This document shows positions 5,374 to 14,100 of a stretch of DNA of 17,183 nt, one piece after another (position 1 is the first letter of the stretch; every line of letters starts with the position of its first letter). The translations under genes were made by a program, and so were the position numbers. The notes below the pieces were generated by a model. It saw only the letters and a program-made list of their open reading frames with translations, was not told where the DNA came from and did no database searches. The stretch covers positions 1 through 17,183 of the forward strand of contig CAYURA010000016.1 in assembly GCA_964446775.1 (NCBI GenBank), written 5' to 3'. Origin of the DNA: GCA-002841655 sp964446775. Lineage in GTDB: Bacteria; Patescibacteriota; Patescibacteriia; Patescibacteriales; UBA12465.

Positions 5374-7293
5374 TTATAGTTGACCATCGGCCAAGCTATC
5401 GTTAAATTCTTTTTTAGCTTCTTCTATTTCTAGCAATTGTCGTGGGTCAGAAGTTATTAATTGATCTTCTGCATAAGAAGCAACCACCTTCATCGCCACA
5501 TGTTTATTACCAGCAAAAAATATTCCCTCACCAATACCACATTCAAGTAATAGGTATTTTTCACCTTCAGTTAATAAGAAAGTTTTTTGCACTAAATCAA
5601 TTGCTGCTGAAGATTGTTTAAGGAGAATTTGTAAAGAAGAGTTAGTCACAATTGCCTTGCCATAAGGAGAATTCAAAAAGTCATTTACATCTTGAGTAAT
5701 AGTTGTTACTCCTAAATAATATTTACGACACCGTTTTACTAGGGCAAAAATAAACTTAGCACTATCTTCGTGTTGCATCATCCACCAAGCTTCATCAATG
5801 ACTAAGATGCGTTGGCGCATCTCACTTCGCACTATGTTCCAAATATAATTAATAATAGTGTAAATTGCTAACGGACGCAATTCATCTTCTAAATCACGAA
5901 CTGAAAAACAGACTAACTGGTTATTCATTTCTACATTAGTCACATTATTAAGCAAGCCTGAGAAAGTGCCTTCAGTAAATTTCTTTAATCGTAAAGATAG
6001 TTCAGATCCACCTTCCATACCATCAAGCACCTGCTCAAAATCAGACATAATTGGCGGATCAATCGAAGATAAGTCAGCGTCAGGAGTAATATCCTTCTTA
6101 GCATAAGTCTCCAATAATGCCCGATCTACCACCGAGTCTTCATCATGATTTAAATTACCTAACATCAAACGAACCAAACCTTTTAGAGTAATAACGGCAC
6201 TCCGAATAATATCTTTTGGTTTAGACTCTCCACCAAGAGCTCTTGGTAAATCAAAAGGATTAAGCTTATTTTCTGAAGCTAAAGAAATATTGATATATGT
6301 ACCACCCACAGCATCCGACAAATGTTTATATTCTGATTCAGGGTCTATTACAATTACTTCTGCCCCTAACATCAAAGATCTTAAAATCTCTAACTTAACC
6401 GCATAAGACTTACCAGCACCAGAAGTAGCAAAAACAACTGAATTAGCATTTTGTAAAGAAAAACGATCAAATAAAATCAAGCTATTATTATGACGATTAA
6501 TGCCATAAAGTATGCCTCTATCTGATGTCAGTTCACTAGAGATGAAGGGAAAAGAAGAGGCGATTGGTGAAGAATTCATGTTAAAAGTGACAAATAGCTC
6601 ATCATTAGCTAGGGGTAACGTAGAATTAAAGCCTTGTTCAGCTTGAAAGTAAACCCTCTTGGAAAAAACTAAGCGAGAGCCTAAAATATCTTCTACTTGA
6701 TCAGAAGTACGATCTAAGTCCTCAAGCTCGTCCGCATATAAAGTTACATATAGCGAAAATTGAAACAGCTTTTCTGTCCCTTGAGTTAATGCGTCGCGTA
6801 AATATTCAATATCACGTAAAGCTGTTTCTCTCAAAGGGTCACGAGCTGCTCCTTTTTCCGCATCAGACATAATTTGTGCCTCTAACGAACCAACTTTATT
6901 CCTTAGCTGCTTCAAATATAAAGAACTTTTCACTGGATAAAAAAACATGGATACATCAAAAGTGGAATTTAAATTAATAATTGGAGCAAACCAGCCAACA
7001 CTAATATAACGTGGATAAGCAATAACAAAGATGGTTCGCACAAACTTAGGACCTAACATTAAATACCGAGGATTAACTTTAAAGCTGGCTGGAGAAATTA
7101 TGTCGCGTACTGTTAAAACACCTTGACGAAAAGCTTTTTCTCCTTCGATAATATCTTTTGTTAACTCAGGATTATCTTCTATCTCTAAATCAGCTACTTT
7201 ATTTTTTGATCTAAAAGAAACATTAGCGTCTAAACTAATTTTTTCCTTAGATTTTTTTCGTTTAAAATTTACCATACGCCCAATTAAATTCAA
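5374..7293 (-). CDS. VirB4/TrbE-family type IV secretion ATPase
   Basis: This is the cytoplasmic AAA+/HerA-related ATPase that powers type IV secretion or conjugation-like machines. In its 639 residues, an N-terminal domain (about 60-270), resembling the CagE/TrbE/VirB4 N-domain, precedes the ATPase core. Walker A SGAGKS lies at 291-296 with K295, and Walker B ILVIDEAWW has D500 and E501. A C-terminal region includes the TTITQDVNDFL segment, typical of the VirB4 sensor/arginine region. The frame opens at TTG (7291-7293), which overlaps the TGA of the upstream gene by 3 bases, a coupling arrangement. An ATG at codon 7 (7273-7275) is an equally plausible start. It follows the TraC-like and PrgI genes as in other PrgI-VirB4 modules. 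Confidence 0.93.
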   Translation of the reverse strand: MNLIGRMVNFKRKKSKEKISLDANVSFRSKNKVADLEIEDNPELTKDIIEGEKAFRQGVLTVRDIISPASFKVNPRYLMLGPKFVRTIFVIAYPRYISVGWFAPIINLNSTFDVSMFFYPVKSSLYLKQLRNKVGSLEAQIMSDAEKGAARDPLRETALRDIEYLRDALTQGTEKLFQFSLYVTLYADELEDLDRTSDQVEDILGSRLVFSKRVYFQAEQGFNSTLPLANDELFVTFNMNSSPIASSFPFISSELTSDRGILYGINRHNNSLILFDRFSLQNANSVVFATSGAGKSYAVKLEILRSLMLGAEVIVIDPESEYKHLSDAVGGTYINISLASENKLNPFDLPRALGGESKPKDIIRSAVITLKGLVRLMLGNLNHDEDSVVDRALLETYAKKDITPDADLSSIDPPIMSDFEQVLDGMEGGSELSLRLKKFTEGTFSGLLNNVTNVEMNNQLVCFSVRDLEDELRPLAIYTIINYIWNIVRSEMRQRILVIDEAWWMMQHEDSAKFIFALVKRCRKYYLGVTTITQDVNDFLNSPYGKAIVTNSSLQILLKQSSAAIDLVQKTFLLTEGEKYLLLECGIGEGIFFAGNKHVAMKVVASYAEDQLITSDPRQLLEIEEAKKEFNDSLADGQL

Positions 7294-7967
7294 TTTACTC
7301 GTAATTTATTAATATCAGCTAAAGGCTGATTTTTAGCAGTTTCTGGATTATATGTTCTATAATATAATTCAATTAACCCTTGTGTGTCTAGACGAGCCAC
7401 GCTTACTCCCATAGAGCTAAGACCTCCAGCCACGCTGTCTAAACGGCGTTCCATCATTTCTTGATATCTTTTAAAACTTTTCTCTTTTAATCTAATTGAA
7501 GTAGCTGGTTTTAAAGCTTCTCCCAACGAGGAAAAAAACCCTTTCTTTTTATCTGCAACTGGATTATATGGGACTACTACAAAAAATCGTTTATTCATAA
7601 TCATGCCCATTGAAGTCAATTCTTTAATATACTCAATATACTCTGATGTTTGCAATTTCAGTAATTTATTAATCTGTTGTTTTTCTTTTTCTTGCAAGTA
7701 GTTAATATAGTTATCAATGTCTAGCTCCCTAGACTGAATAACTATTTCCAGCATAAAGCTTAGATTGTTCAGAAACATCACATAAGAATTAATAACCGCA
7801 TTCTGTTCATCCTCACTCTTTAAAGCAAAATTAATACTAGAAACTAAAAGTACTGCCCTTAGAGTCCCGTCTCTCATAATTACTATATCATCCTTAATCT
7901 CAGCAATATCTAAATATTGTTGAGTAGAGACATTTATTTTATTACTAACTAATTTATTTGCCGACAT
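7290..7967 (-). CDS. TraC-like domain protein partnered with VirB4
   Basis: This is a 225-aa soluble protein. The opening segment (VSTQQYLDIAEIKDDIVIMRDG, residues about 13-34) and the following strand-helix pattern match the TraC-like domain proteins encoded beside VirB4 in Patescibacteria. Such domains correspond to N-terminal portions of TraC/VirB4-type ATPases that are fused in other lineages. It has no Walker motifs, so it is not an ATPase alone. A basic loop (about residues 145-165, with KKKGFFSSL) sits between two predicted helical parts. It starts 8 nt after the PrgI stop, and its TGA overlaps the VirB4 TTG start. The pairing suggests that it forms part of the VirB4 base complex at the membrane; this role is inferred from context and family. 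Confidence 0.8.
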   Translation of the reverse strand: MSANKLVSNKINVSTQQYLDIAEIKDDIVIMRDGTLRAVLLVSSINFALKSEDEQNAVINSYVMFLNNLSFMLEIVIQSRELDIDNYINYLQEKEKQQINKLLKLQTSEYIEYIKELTSMGMIMNKRFFVVVPYNPVADKKKGFFSSLGEALKPATSIRLKEKSFKRYQEMMERRLDSVAGGLSSMGVSVARLDTQGLIELYYRTYNPETAKNQPLADINKLRVN

Positions 7968-7975
7968 AATCTTAT

Positions 7976-8407
7976 TTATTCTTCATAATCTTCACCGCGA
8001 TAACGACCCTGAGTGTCTACTACTAATGACAGCTCAGCCAAACGGGAAGAATGATAGACTGTTTTTATAGGAGCTTGATCTTCTCTTTTAATTATCACTT
8101 CTTTATCTTCTTGATAATTAGTTTCTATTTTATGATTCCAAACTCTTAGATTAGGCTTCCTTAAATTTTGAACAACATTGAGCAAAAATAAATGAAAATT
8201 ACGACCATTGACTTTAGCAAAAGCAAAAACAACAGAAATAACCAGAACAAGAAAACCAATCACCAGAAAGCTTGTAAAATCAAAAATTTTATAACTAATA
8301 CCTATAATAATCGCTGCCACTACTAAAATCAAAAATTGCCTAGTAGTGATTGGGCCAATAATTTTACTCTCAACATCTATAAATTGAGGCACGGTAAATT
8401 GTTGCAT
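7976..8407 (-). CDS. PrgI family protein (VirB3-like)
   Basis: This is a 143-aa protein with the characteristic PrgI opening: MQQFTVPQFIDVESKI, then a GPIT turn and two closely spaced membrane segments (about residues 24-40 and 44-64). PrgI proteins are the VirB3-like small membrane components of Gram-positive-type conjugation and secretion systems and are regularly found beside VirB4. The remaining C-terminal part (about 65-143) is soluble, starting with a positively charged segment (NLRKPNLRVW) as expected on the cytoplasmic side, and ends in an acidic tail (EDYEE). It begins 1 nt after the stop of the 514-aa gene and ends 8 nt before the TraC-like gene, so it is tightly operonic. No ribosome binding site is apparent. 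Confidence 0.9.
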   Translation of the reverse strand: MQQFTVPQFIDVESKIIGPITTRQFLILVVAAIIIGISYKIFDFTSFLVIGFLVLVISVVFAFAKVNGRNFHLFLLNVVQNLRKPNLRVWNHKIETNYQEDKEVIIKREDQAPIKTVYHSSRLAELSLVVDTQGRYRGEDYEE

Positions 8408-8408
8408 A

Positions 8409-9953
8409 TTAAAATAATAACTTATTATTCATTTCAACGATAGCGATTATTTCCGATTTACTCAAACCAATTTGTTTTCGTTCATCTCTTAACTCTAGCA
8501 GTTCATCAACAGTAATGCCATTAATTACTGCGTCTTGCAATAATTTAACATAACTTCTATTAACTGGGCTTTGACGCCAAGCTTGAACCCCTAGAATCAT
8601 CTTATCATAACCATCTTTCTTTAAAATTTTAATTTTACTAATTATTTTGCTAGTTATTTGTTCTGGATCATCACCTAAACGTCTAAAATTAGTTAAATCT
8701 AAATACCGCAATTCTTCAAGTGGTCCCATCACTTTTGGCCTTACCTTGACATCATGCATTTTTAATCGACTACTACTTGAGGCTGCTGGACGAGACTTCA
8801 TTTGCGATTCAAGTGCCGCTGCTTTAACCATTGCTTCTAAATGACTACTCTTCATGTTAGCTAGGGGTGATTTATCAACCCTATTCTTTGACTTTTTAGA
8901 TTTAAATAATTTTGAAAATAAACCATTAGAGGTTTTCTCTTTTTTAGGACTAGATTTTTTGAAGCTATTCCTATCATCAATCTCTTCTGGTTTTAGCTTG
9001 TCCACTTGTTCAATTTTTTCTGGGTCCAAAGTTGTCTTAATATCTGAAACTCTAGCTAATTCAGGCTCAAGATCAACTGATTTTGGCACAGCTTCAAGTG
9101 ATACTACTTCATCACTTTTAGGAGTGTGAGAGTTAGCCTCAATCTGTAATTTATCCGCTGGAGCCTTTAAACCTAATATCTTATCTGGTGCTTCTAATTC
9201 ATGACTCGGATCTAAGGGTTTCTCTTGAACTTTGAATTTATCAACCAGTTGACTCGGTATCTTTAAGTTTCCTTGTTCTAAATTTTCCTTCAAACTATAG
9301 GCACTAGCCGCATCATTTCTATTAATTAACTGATCAATTTCTGCCTGAGCCTCAACACTAACTAAGTTGGATATATTTGAGAAATCTTTAGCCTGGTCCT
9401 GAGTCATACTAATTTCTTTTGCCTCTGCTGTCTGATCTTTAGGCTGTAATAGATTAAGCAATCTTTCAGCCATATTCTGATCTAAACCAATGCCACCTTG
9501 ATCCACTGGCCTCTCCAAAGCAGCTCGAGCATCAATCTTACTCCGTACCCCTTTCTTATAAGTCAACAATATATTGCGACTACGAGTTAAAAGCTCTTGA
9601 CTAGCTAGAATAATATTATTCTCTTTCATTAAAATTTCTAAATCTTTTTCTTCGGGGGTCATTAATGCTGGCGCTCTTAAACCTAAATAAGTAATTAATG
9701 AAAAAAATAATTTTTCTTTTAATTCATCAGTTAAAGCTCTAGCTTGAAGTGGCTCTAAACCCATTTCACTAGAAAGATATTTTGGCAGATCTTTAAATAA
9801 TATTTGTTTAACCATTATCTGCATGGTTATCATTGCTAGGTTGATTCCATATTTTTTCTCTAAAGACGCTAAAATCTCCATGGCCCGCGGTGAAGACACT
9901 TTTTCTTTTAATTCTTTTGGTAGTTTATTAAATTGTTGCAAATAATCAAACAT
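8409..9953 (-). CDS. Helical multidomain cytoplasmic protein of the secretion operon, unknown function
   Basis: This is a 514-aa protein without signal peptide or membrane segment. Residues 1-90 form a helical domain that aligns without gaps to the start of the 337-aa protein at 10142-11155 (shared landmarks LxxF, LP, EK, LEK, F..xPxYL, ITD/LTDxL). A second helical part (about 95-170) contains YKKGVRSKID. A long low-complexity linker rich in Lys, Glu, Asp, Pro and Ser (about 190-410) follows, with a very basic patch at 331-361. The C-terminal domain (about 415-514) starts with LTNFRRLG and contains a VQAWRQSPV segment. I associate this C-terminal type with CPR proteins but know no assigned function. 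It is the first gene of the downstream operon and is followed by PrgI after 1 nt, which suggests an accessory, scaffold or substrate-handling role. Confidence 0.82.
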   Translation of the reverse strand: MFDYLQQFNKLPKELKEKVSSPRAMEILASLEKKYGINLAMITMQIMVKQILFKDLPKYLSSEMGLEPLQARALTDELKEKLFFSLITYLGLRAPALMTPEEKDLEILMKENNIILASQELLTRSRNILLTYKKGVRSKIDARAALERPVDQGGIGLDQNMAERLLNLLQPKDQTAEAKEISMTQDQAKDFSNISNLVSVEAQAEIDQLINRNDAASAYSLKENLEQGNLKIPSQLVDKFKVQEKPLDPSHELEAPDKILGLKAPADKLQIEANSHTPKSDEVVSLEAVPKSVDLEPELARVSDIKTTLDPEKIEQVDKLKPEEIDDRNSFKKSSPKKEKTSNGLFSKLFKSKKSKNRVDKSPLANMKSSHLEAMVKAAALESQMKSRPAASSSSRLKMHDVKVRPKVMGPLEELRYLDLTNFRRLGDDPEQITSKIISKIKILKKDGYDKMILGVQAWRQSPVNRSYVKLLQDAVINGITVDELLELRDERKQIGLSKSEIIAIVEMNNKLLF

Positions 9954-10011
9954 GAAACCAAGACTTATACTAAGCTTAATAATACAAAGACAAACTATTT
10001 CGATTACCTAT

Positions 10012-10041
10012 ATTTTAGCATATTTATTTATAAATTGAAAA
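10012..10041 (-). promoter_or_regulatory. Candidate promoter of the PrgI-VirB4-radA operon
   Basis: On the minus strand, TTTTCA (10041-10036, 4 of 6 to the -35) and TAAAAT (10017-10012) are 18 bp apart, and TG plus one base precedes the -10 (10020-10018), an extended -10. Transcription would start near 10005, about 52 nt before the ATG at 9953. It lies just downstream of the terminator at 10086-10120, which is where a new transcription unit would need a promoter. The region is AT-rich, so a chance match is possible. Confidence 0.45.
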
Positions 10042-10085
10042 GCTAAGAGAATAAAGTAATAATAAAAAAATGATTTTATTTTCTG

Positions 10086-10120
10086 AAGTTAAAAAACTCC
10101 AAATTGGAGTTTTTTAACTT
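10086..10120 (-). terminator. Intrinsic terminator after the 337-aa gene
   Basis: AAGTTAAAAAACTCC (10086-10100) is the reverse complement of GGAGTTTTTTAACTT (10106-10120) around a 5-nt loop. On the minus strand this gives an ACTCC/GGAGT stem followed by TTTTTT, 22 nt past the stop codon at 10142. It is nearly symmetrical and could also work in the other direction. It divides the secretion-like genes into two transcription units. The 188-nt gap around it (9954-10141) otherwise holds only the promoter candidate. Confidence 0.82.
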
Positions 10121-10141
10121 TCATTTATCTAAAGAATTAAT

Positions 10142-11155
10142 CTATTTTTTCTTATCTAAACGGCCAATTTCTTCCTTAATCGCCTTATACTCCAAGCTAT
10201 CTCGACTATAATCACTAAGCATGTTTTGTAACACTATTTTTATATTAGCCACATCACTTAAATTAGGTTTAAAATTATCTTCATTAACATCACTTTGTTC
10301 TTTTTTAATTCCTGCCTTAGATGAGATTACTCCTTGCAACTCTGCTACTTTTTGTTTAACTGTTTCTGCTTCAAAAGGGAGAATAGCCCAACTCTCAATT
10401 GGGACCTTATCCATGCTATCAGGAAAGAAAACTAGATTACGATATGTTTTCAAAACTTTAGTTAATATTTTCTTTTCTCCTGGATTCAAGCTCACTTTAT
10501 TATCTAAAAAATTAATATATTTAGCTAGAATAAAAGTATCAAAAATATCGCTACCATGATAGCTAATAAAATCTTTCAACCAGTTTTTTACCGTACCCCG
10601 GTAGGACCTTCCATCAACAATCACATTAGAGGCGGAAATCAATTCTTCATTATTAAGTAAAAGGTTAATTAATCTATCTTCCAATAAATCGTCTACATCC
10701 ATGGCTGCAAAAGCACTAATATTAAAAGCTTGAATAGTTTTCTCATCTTGCAATAAGGTCGGAATAAGTTGGCTATCAAATATATCTTCAACTTGAGCTG
10801 CATTATATTTAATTATTTCTGGTACCGCCACTTCATCAGCTAAAACATCAATAAAAGAGTCTAAACTAGGACCAATTTCAGCGTCAAAAGCTGGATAGAT
10901 AAGCACTTCATACAACCGATCAGTAATATCTTTAGCCTTCTTCCTGGTAATAGAAAATTTCGCCACCAAATAATCTGGGCCATTATTAAAATCAAGCTCA
11001 TTAATGATCAACAGAATAAGATAAAAAGACAAAGAAACATCAAACTCTTTTTCAAGTTTTTTAATCTTTTGATAAGCTTCGTCACCACCTAGTTTTTCTC
11101 TTATACCAGTTGGTAAGGATTGAAATTTTTCTAAACATTCAGCAATATAATTCAT
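10142..11155 (-). CDS. Helical protein with the shared N-terminal domain, unknown function
   Basis: This is a 337-aa cytoplasmic-looking protein without membrane segments. Residues about 5-90 match the first 86 residues of the 514-aa protein without gaps, including FQSLP, REKL, LEKEF, PDYL and ITDRL. Residues about 90-175 form an acidic helical region. Residues about 185-255 hold a distinctive segment (YRGTVKNWLKDFISYHG, later LNPGEKKILTKVLKTYRNL) of a style I associate with Patescibacteria proteins of unassigned function. The last 35 residues form a charged helix ending DKKK. It starts 27 nt after the VirB6-like stop and is the last gene before the terminator at 10086-10120. The shared domain in both operons suggests a common binding partner within the secretion apparatus; this is inference. 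Confidence 0.82.
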   Translation of the reverse strand: MNYIAECLEKFQSLPTGIREKLGGDEAYQKIKKLEKEFDVSLSFYLILLIINELDFNNGPDYLVAKFSITRKKAKDITDRLYEVLIYPAFDAEIGPSLDSFIDVLADEVAVPEIIKYNAAQVEDIFDSQLIPTLLQDEKTIQAFNISAFAAMDVDDLLEDRLINLLLNNEELISASNVIVDGRSYRGTVKNWLKDFISYHGSDIFDTFILAKYINFLDNKVSLNPGEKKILTKVLKTYRNLVFFPDSMDKVPIESWAILPFEAETVKQKVAELQGVISSKAGIKKEQSDVNEDNFKPNLSDVANIKIVLQNMLSDYSRDSLEYKAIKEEIGRLDKKK

Positions 11156-11182
11156 ATCTCTAAAATATATAATTTAAACTAT

Positions 11183-14100
11183 TTATTCTTTATCTTGTGT
11201 TACTTGTGTTAATTGTTGCAAGACAGAAACTAATGCAGAATCTAATTCTACTGGACCTGGTTTTGTATCTTTCAAGATTCGCCCTATAGCTCCTAAAGCT
11301 TTCATTTGACCGGCATCTCCGCTTTTAATAGCTTGCTGAATACTTGCAAATGCACCAGAATAATTTTGACCGCCAGATGGATCTATTCTACCAATAAATT
11401 CTTTAAATTCTTTAAAAGTTGCATTTAATTCAGTCAAGTCAATCTTTTGCTCTACTAGCTTGTCCGCTCCTTCCTCACCTGCGCCTTCCTTACCCTCTCC
11501 AGTAGTCGATGTGCCCTCTACTTCTCGTTTTAATTCTTCAGTTTGAGTTAAAGCTTTGCCTTGCTCCATTTCCAGAACTTTTTTTGCTCTACTTCCAGCT
11601 TCATTCTTTGACCTATCAGCAATATTAGCTGACATTGCTTTTAAGATATCATCGTTACTTGAGCCGCCCTCCTTCATCGCTTTAGCCAATTCTGTAATCT
11701 CTGAAATATGACTACCGCCAGTTTCAGCATTTCGACCATACAACTTAGCGTTCATCAAAGCTACTGCAATACCTTCAGCTAGTCCTTCATCTTCAATACC
11801 ACCTTTATGAACCGCTTCATGATAGACACTTGTTAATTTAGCTTGACGACCAAAATTAGCACTAGCTGAATTAATGGCCATCATACCTGAATCATTAAAA
11901 CTACCATCTTTTATTTTTTCATCCGCTCGATCAAAACTAGCTGATTTTTTCGTATAATCATCATCTGAGATTTCATTATTATTATGAGCCTCTTCTAATT
12001 TTCCCCGAGCTTCATTAATTAATTGAGAAAGAGCAGCGCCAAATTGAGCCATATCTTTAGGTTCTACAAAAAATCCTTCAGCAGAAGCATCGACAGCAAA
12101 GCCTTGTTCCTGTAATTTGTTGAAATCTAAGCCAACCGCCTCATGACCTTCTTTCAACTCACCCTTTTCACCACCGCCCATTGAGTCAACATATAGTTTT
12201 CCATCGCCTTGTTGTCCTTGCTGATCGGTTTTACGATATGAGATGGCATTTTCTCTATGATTTTCATAAGTATTTAACTTATCAGAATCACCTATTTTTC
12301 CTGCTTGGCCATCTAGTGCAGCTATAATACCAGCCAAACTACTAACATCATCTCCTGCCTTATCACTAGCAGCAATGTTTTCCGACAATAGATTTAGTTT
12401 TTCTACGAATGCTGGATTAGGCCTAGCATTATGGTCGTAAGAATTAATTTCAGTCTCTAAATTAGCCCTTGCTTGAGGAGCATCCCTATTATCTGGGTTT
12501 GTTAATTGAGTAACCACTGACTTATGCCTAGCTGTTTGACCTGAACTAGAACCAATGGCTCCCTTATCAGCGCCTGCCAAATAACTTGTATTCTTTGCCA
12601 TTCGATCAACTTGATTACGGCCAAATTGATTATCCTTCGCCATGTCTTCAGCTGCTTCACTGGTAAGCCCAGTAAAGCCAGCGGCAAATTGATCTAAAAA
12701 TCTGTTAATCGAAGCCGTGAATGACTCACCCTTACCCTCTGTTATTTTTAGATTTTCTTTAGCTCCCTTAACGCCTAATTGAGATTCTGTTAATTTTGCT
12801 TTTGCTTTCACTACATCTGGAGCTTGTTCATTGCCATTATTATCCGCTAATTCTTTTGTATATTCATTTTGAACTTTTACTAAATTATCCTGTTTTTTAT
12901 TCACTTCTTCTTTAGCTCCTCTAACTGCATTGTCCCGTTTGTTTCCAGTAAATTTTTGAAGGAGGCCAAAACCAGCTCCAAGAGCGCCACCAATAGCAGT
13001 CCCCAATACGGGCGCTACAAAACTACCAAGAGAAGCTCCTATTATTGCTGAAGAGGACACATTCGCCACCGCTTGAGATCTTCTCTTGTCTTTGTCATCT
13101 TCCTTATCGCCTTTCCTATTACTTCTAAAAGTATTAGCAAACTTATCCGCGGTTTCATCACTCGCCCCCATCGAACGTAAGAACTTCTTTCTCTTGCCTA
13201 CCTTTCGCTTACGATGATCCTCACGTAAATCCTTTTTCAAATCTAAACCTACGTCCCCAATTTTAGAAAGACTAGAAGAAACACCCATTTTCTTAGCAAC
13301 TTTAGTTTTACCAAGCTTCTGAGCAGCTCCTGAAGCCAGACCTAAAGCTGTCATGCCAGCTACTCGGCCCGCACCTTTAGCTCTATTTTTAGCAAAATTA
13401 CCAGCGCCACTCGTAACGCTAGAAGCCATCTTGTTAATCTTAGCCATTCCTTTGCCAGCAATACTGCCAGCTGCTCCACCAGCCTCCTGAGCCATTTTCA
13501 TGCCACCAATTAACATCCCAACCCCCATAATAAACTTAATGAGCACACTTGGTTTAGAAGCTTCAGATCCATTACTAGGAGCATCAGCTGTTAAATCTTC
13601 ATTGTCTGCTGAACTAATAAATTCTATGTTTTGATCATCCTTAGTAGTTGCTAAGTGCTCTTCAAAATTAGGCCCGGTATTAGTCTGCAAAGTAGCAAAA
13701 GATAGCCAGATAAAGAATGCTAGCACTGGACCAACAATCAGGTTTTCGGTAAAACCCTTCCACCACTTAGAAGCATATTGCGCTCCACCAGGAAAAGCTT
13801 GTAAAAGATAGGCTAAAGGCGACAAAACAACATAAATCCAGATCATGACAATCCGCATAGCTAAAATCATAGTCATGGTGGTGAGGACTACTAGAGCAAT
13901 GATTATGTAAATAAGCCCTAAAATATAAGCACCAATTATATTCCAAGCCCCTCCATCAGCAGCAGTAACTGCCGCTTTAATCCCTAACATCTCAACGAAA
14001 TTGCCTCCCGCAATATCCCGAAAAGAATTAACAAAAGTTAACATTACTACCTGAGCAATGTCAATCAATAAACCACAAATTGTTTTTGAAAAATTAATTA

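Noticed and set aside
7290..7292. Possible use of TGA as a sense codon (SR1/Gracilibacteria code)
   Set aside because: radA also ends at TGA at its expected C-terminus, Trp is encoded by TGG, and all long frames close normally under the standard bacterial code.
8854..9129. Plus-strand Ser/Leu/Phe-rich frame opposite the 514-aa gene
   Set aside because: Antisense shadow of the Lys/Glu/Asp-rich linker; no promoter or family resemblance.
12502..12687. Minus-strand 61-codon frame inside the VirB6-like gene
   Set aside because: It lies in an alternative frame fully inside a larger coding region, with no independent signals.
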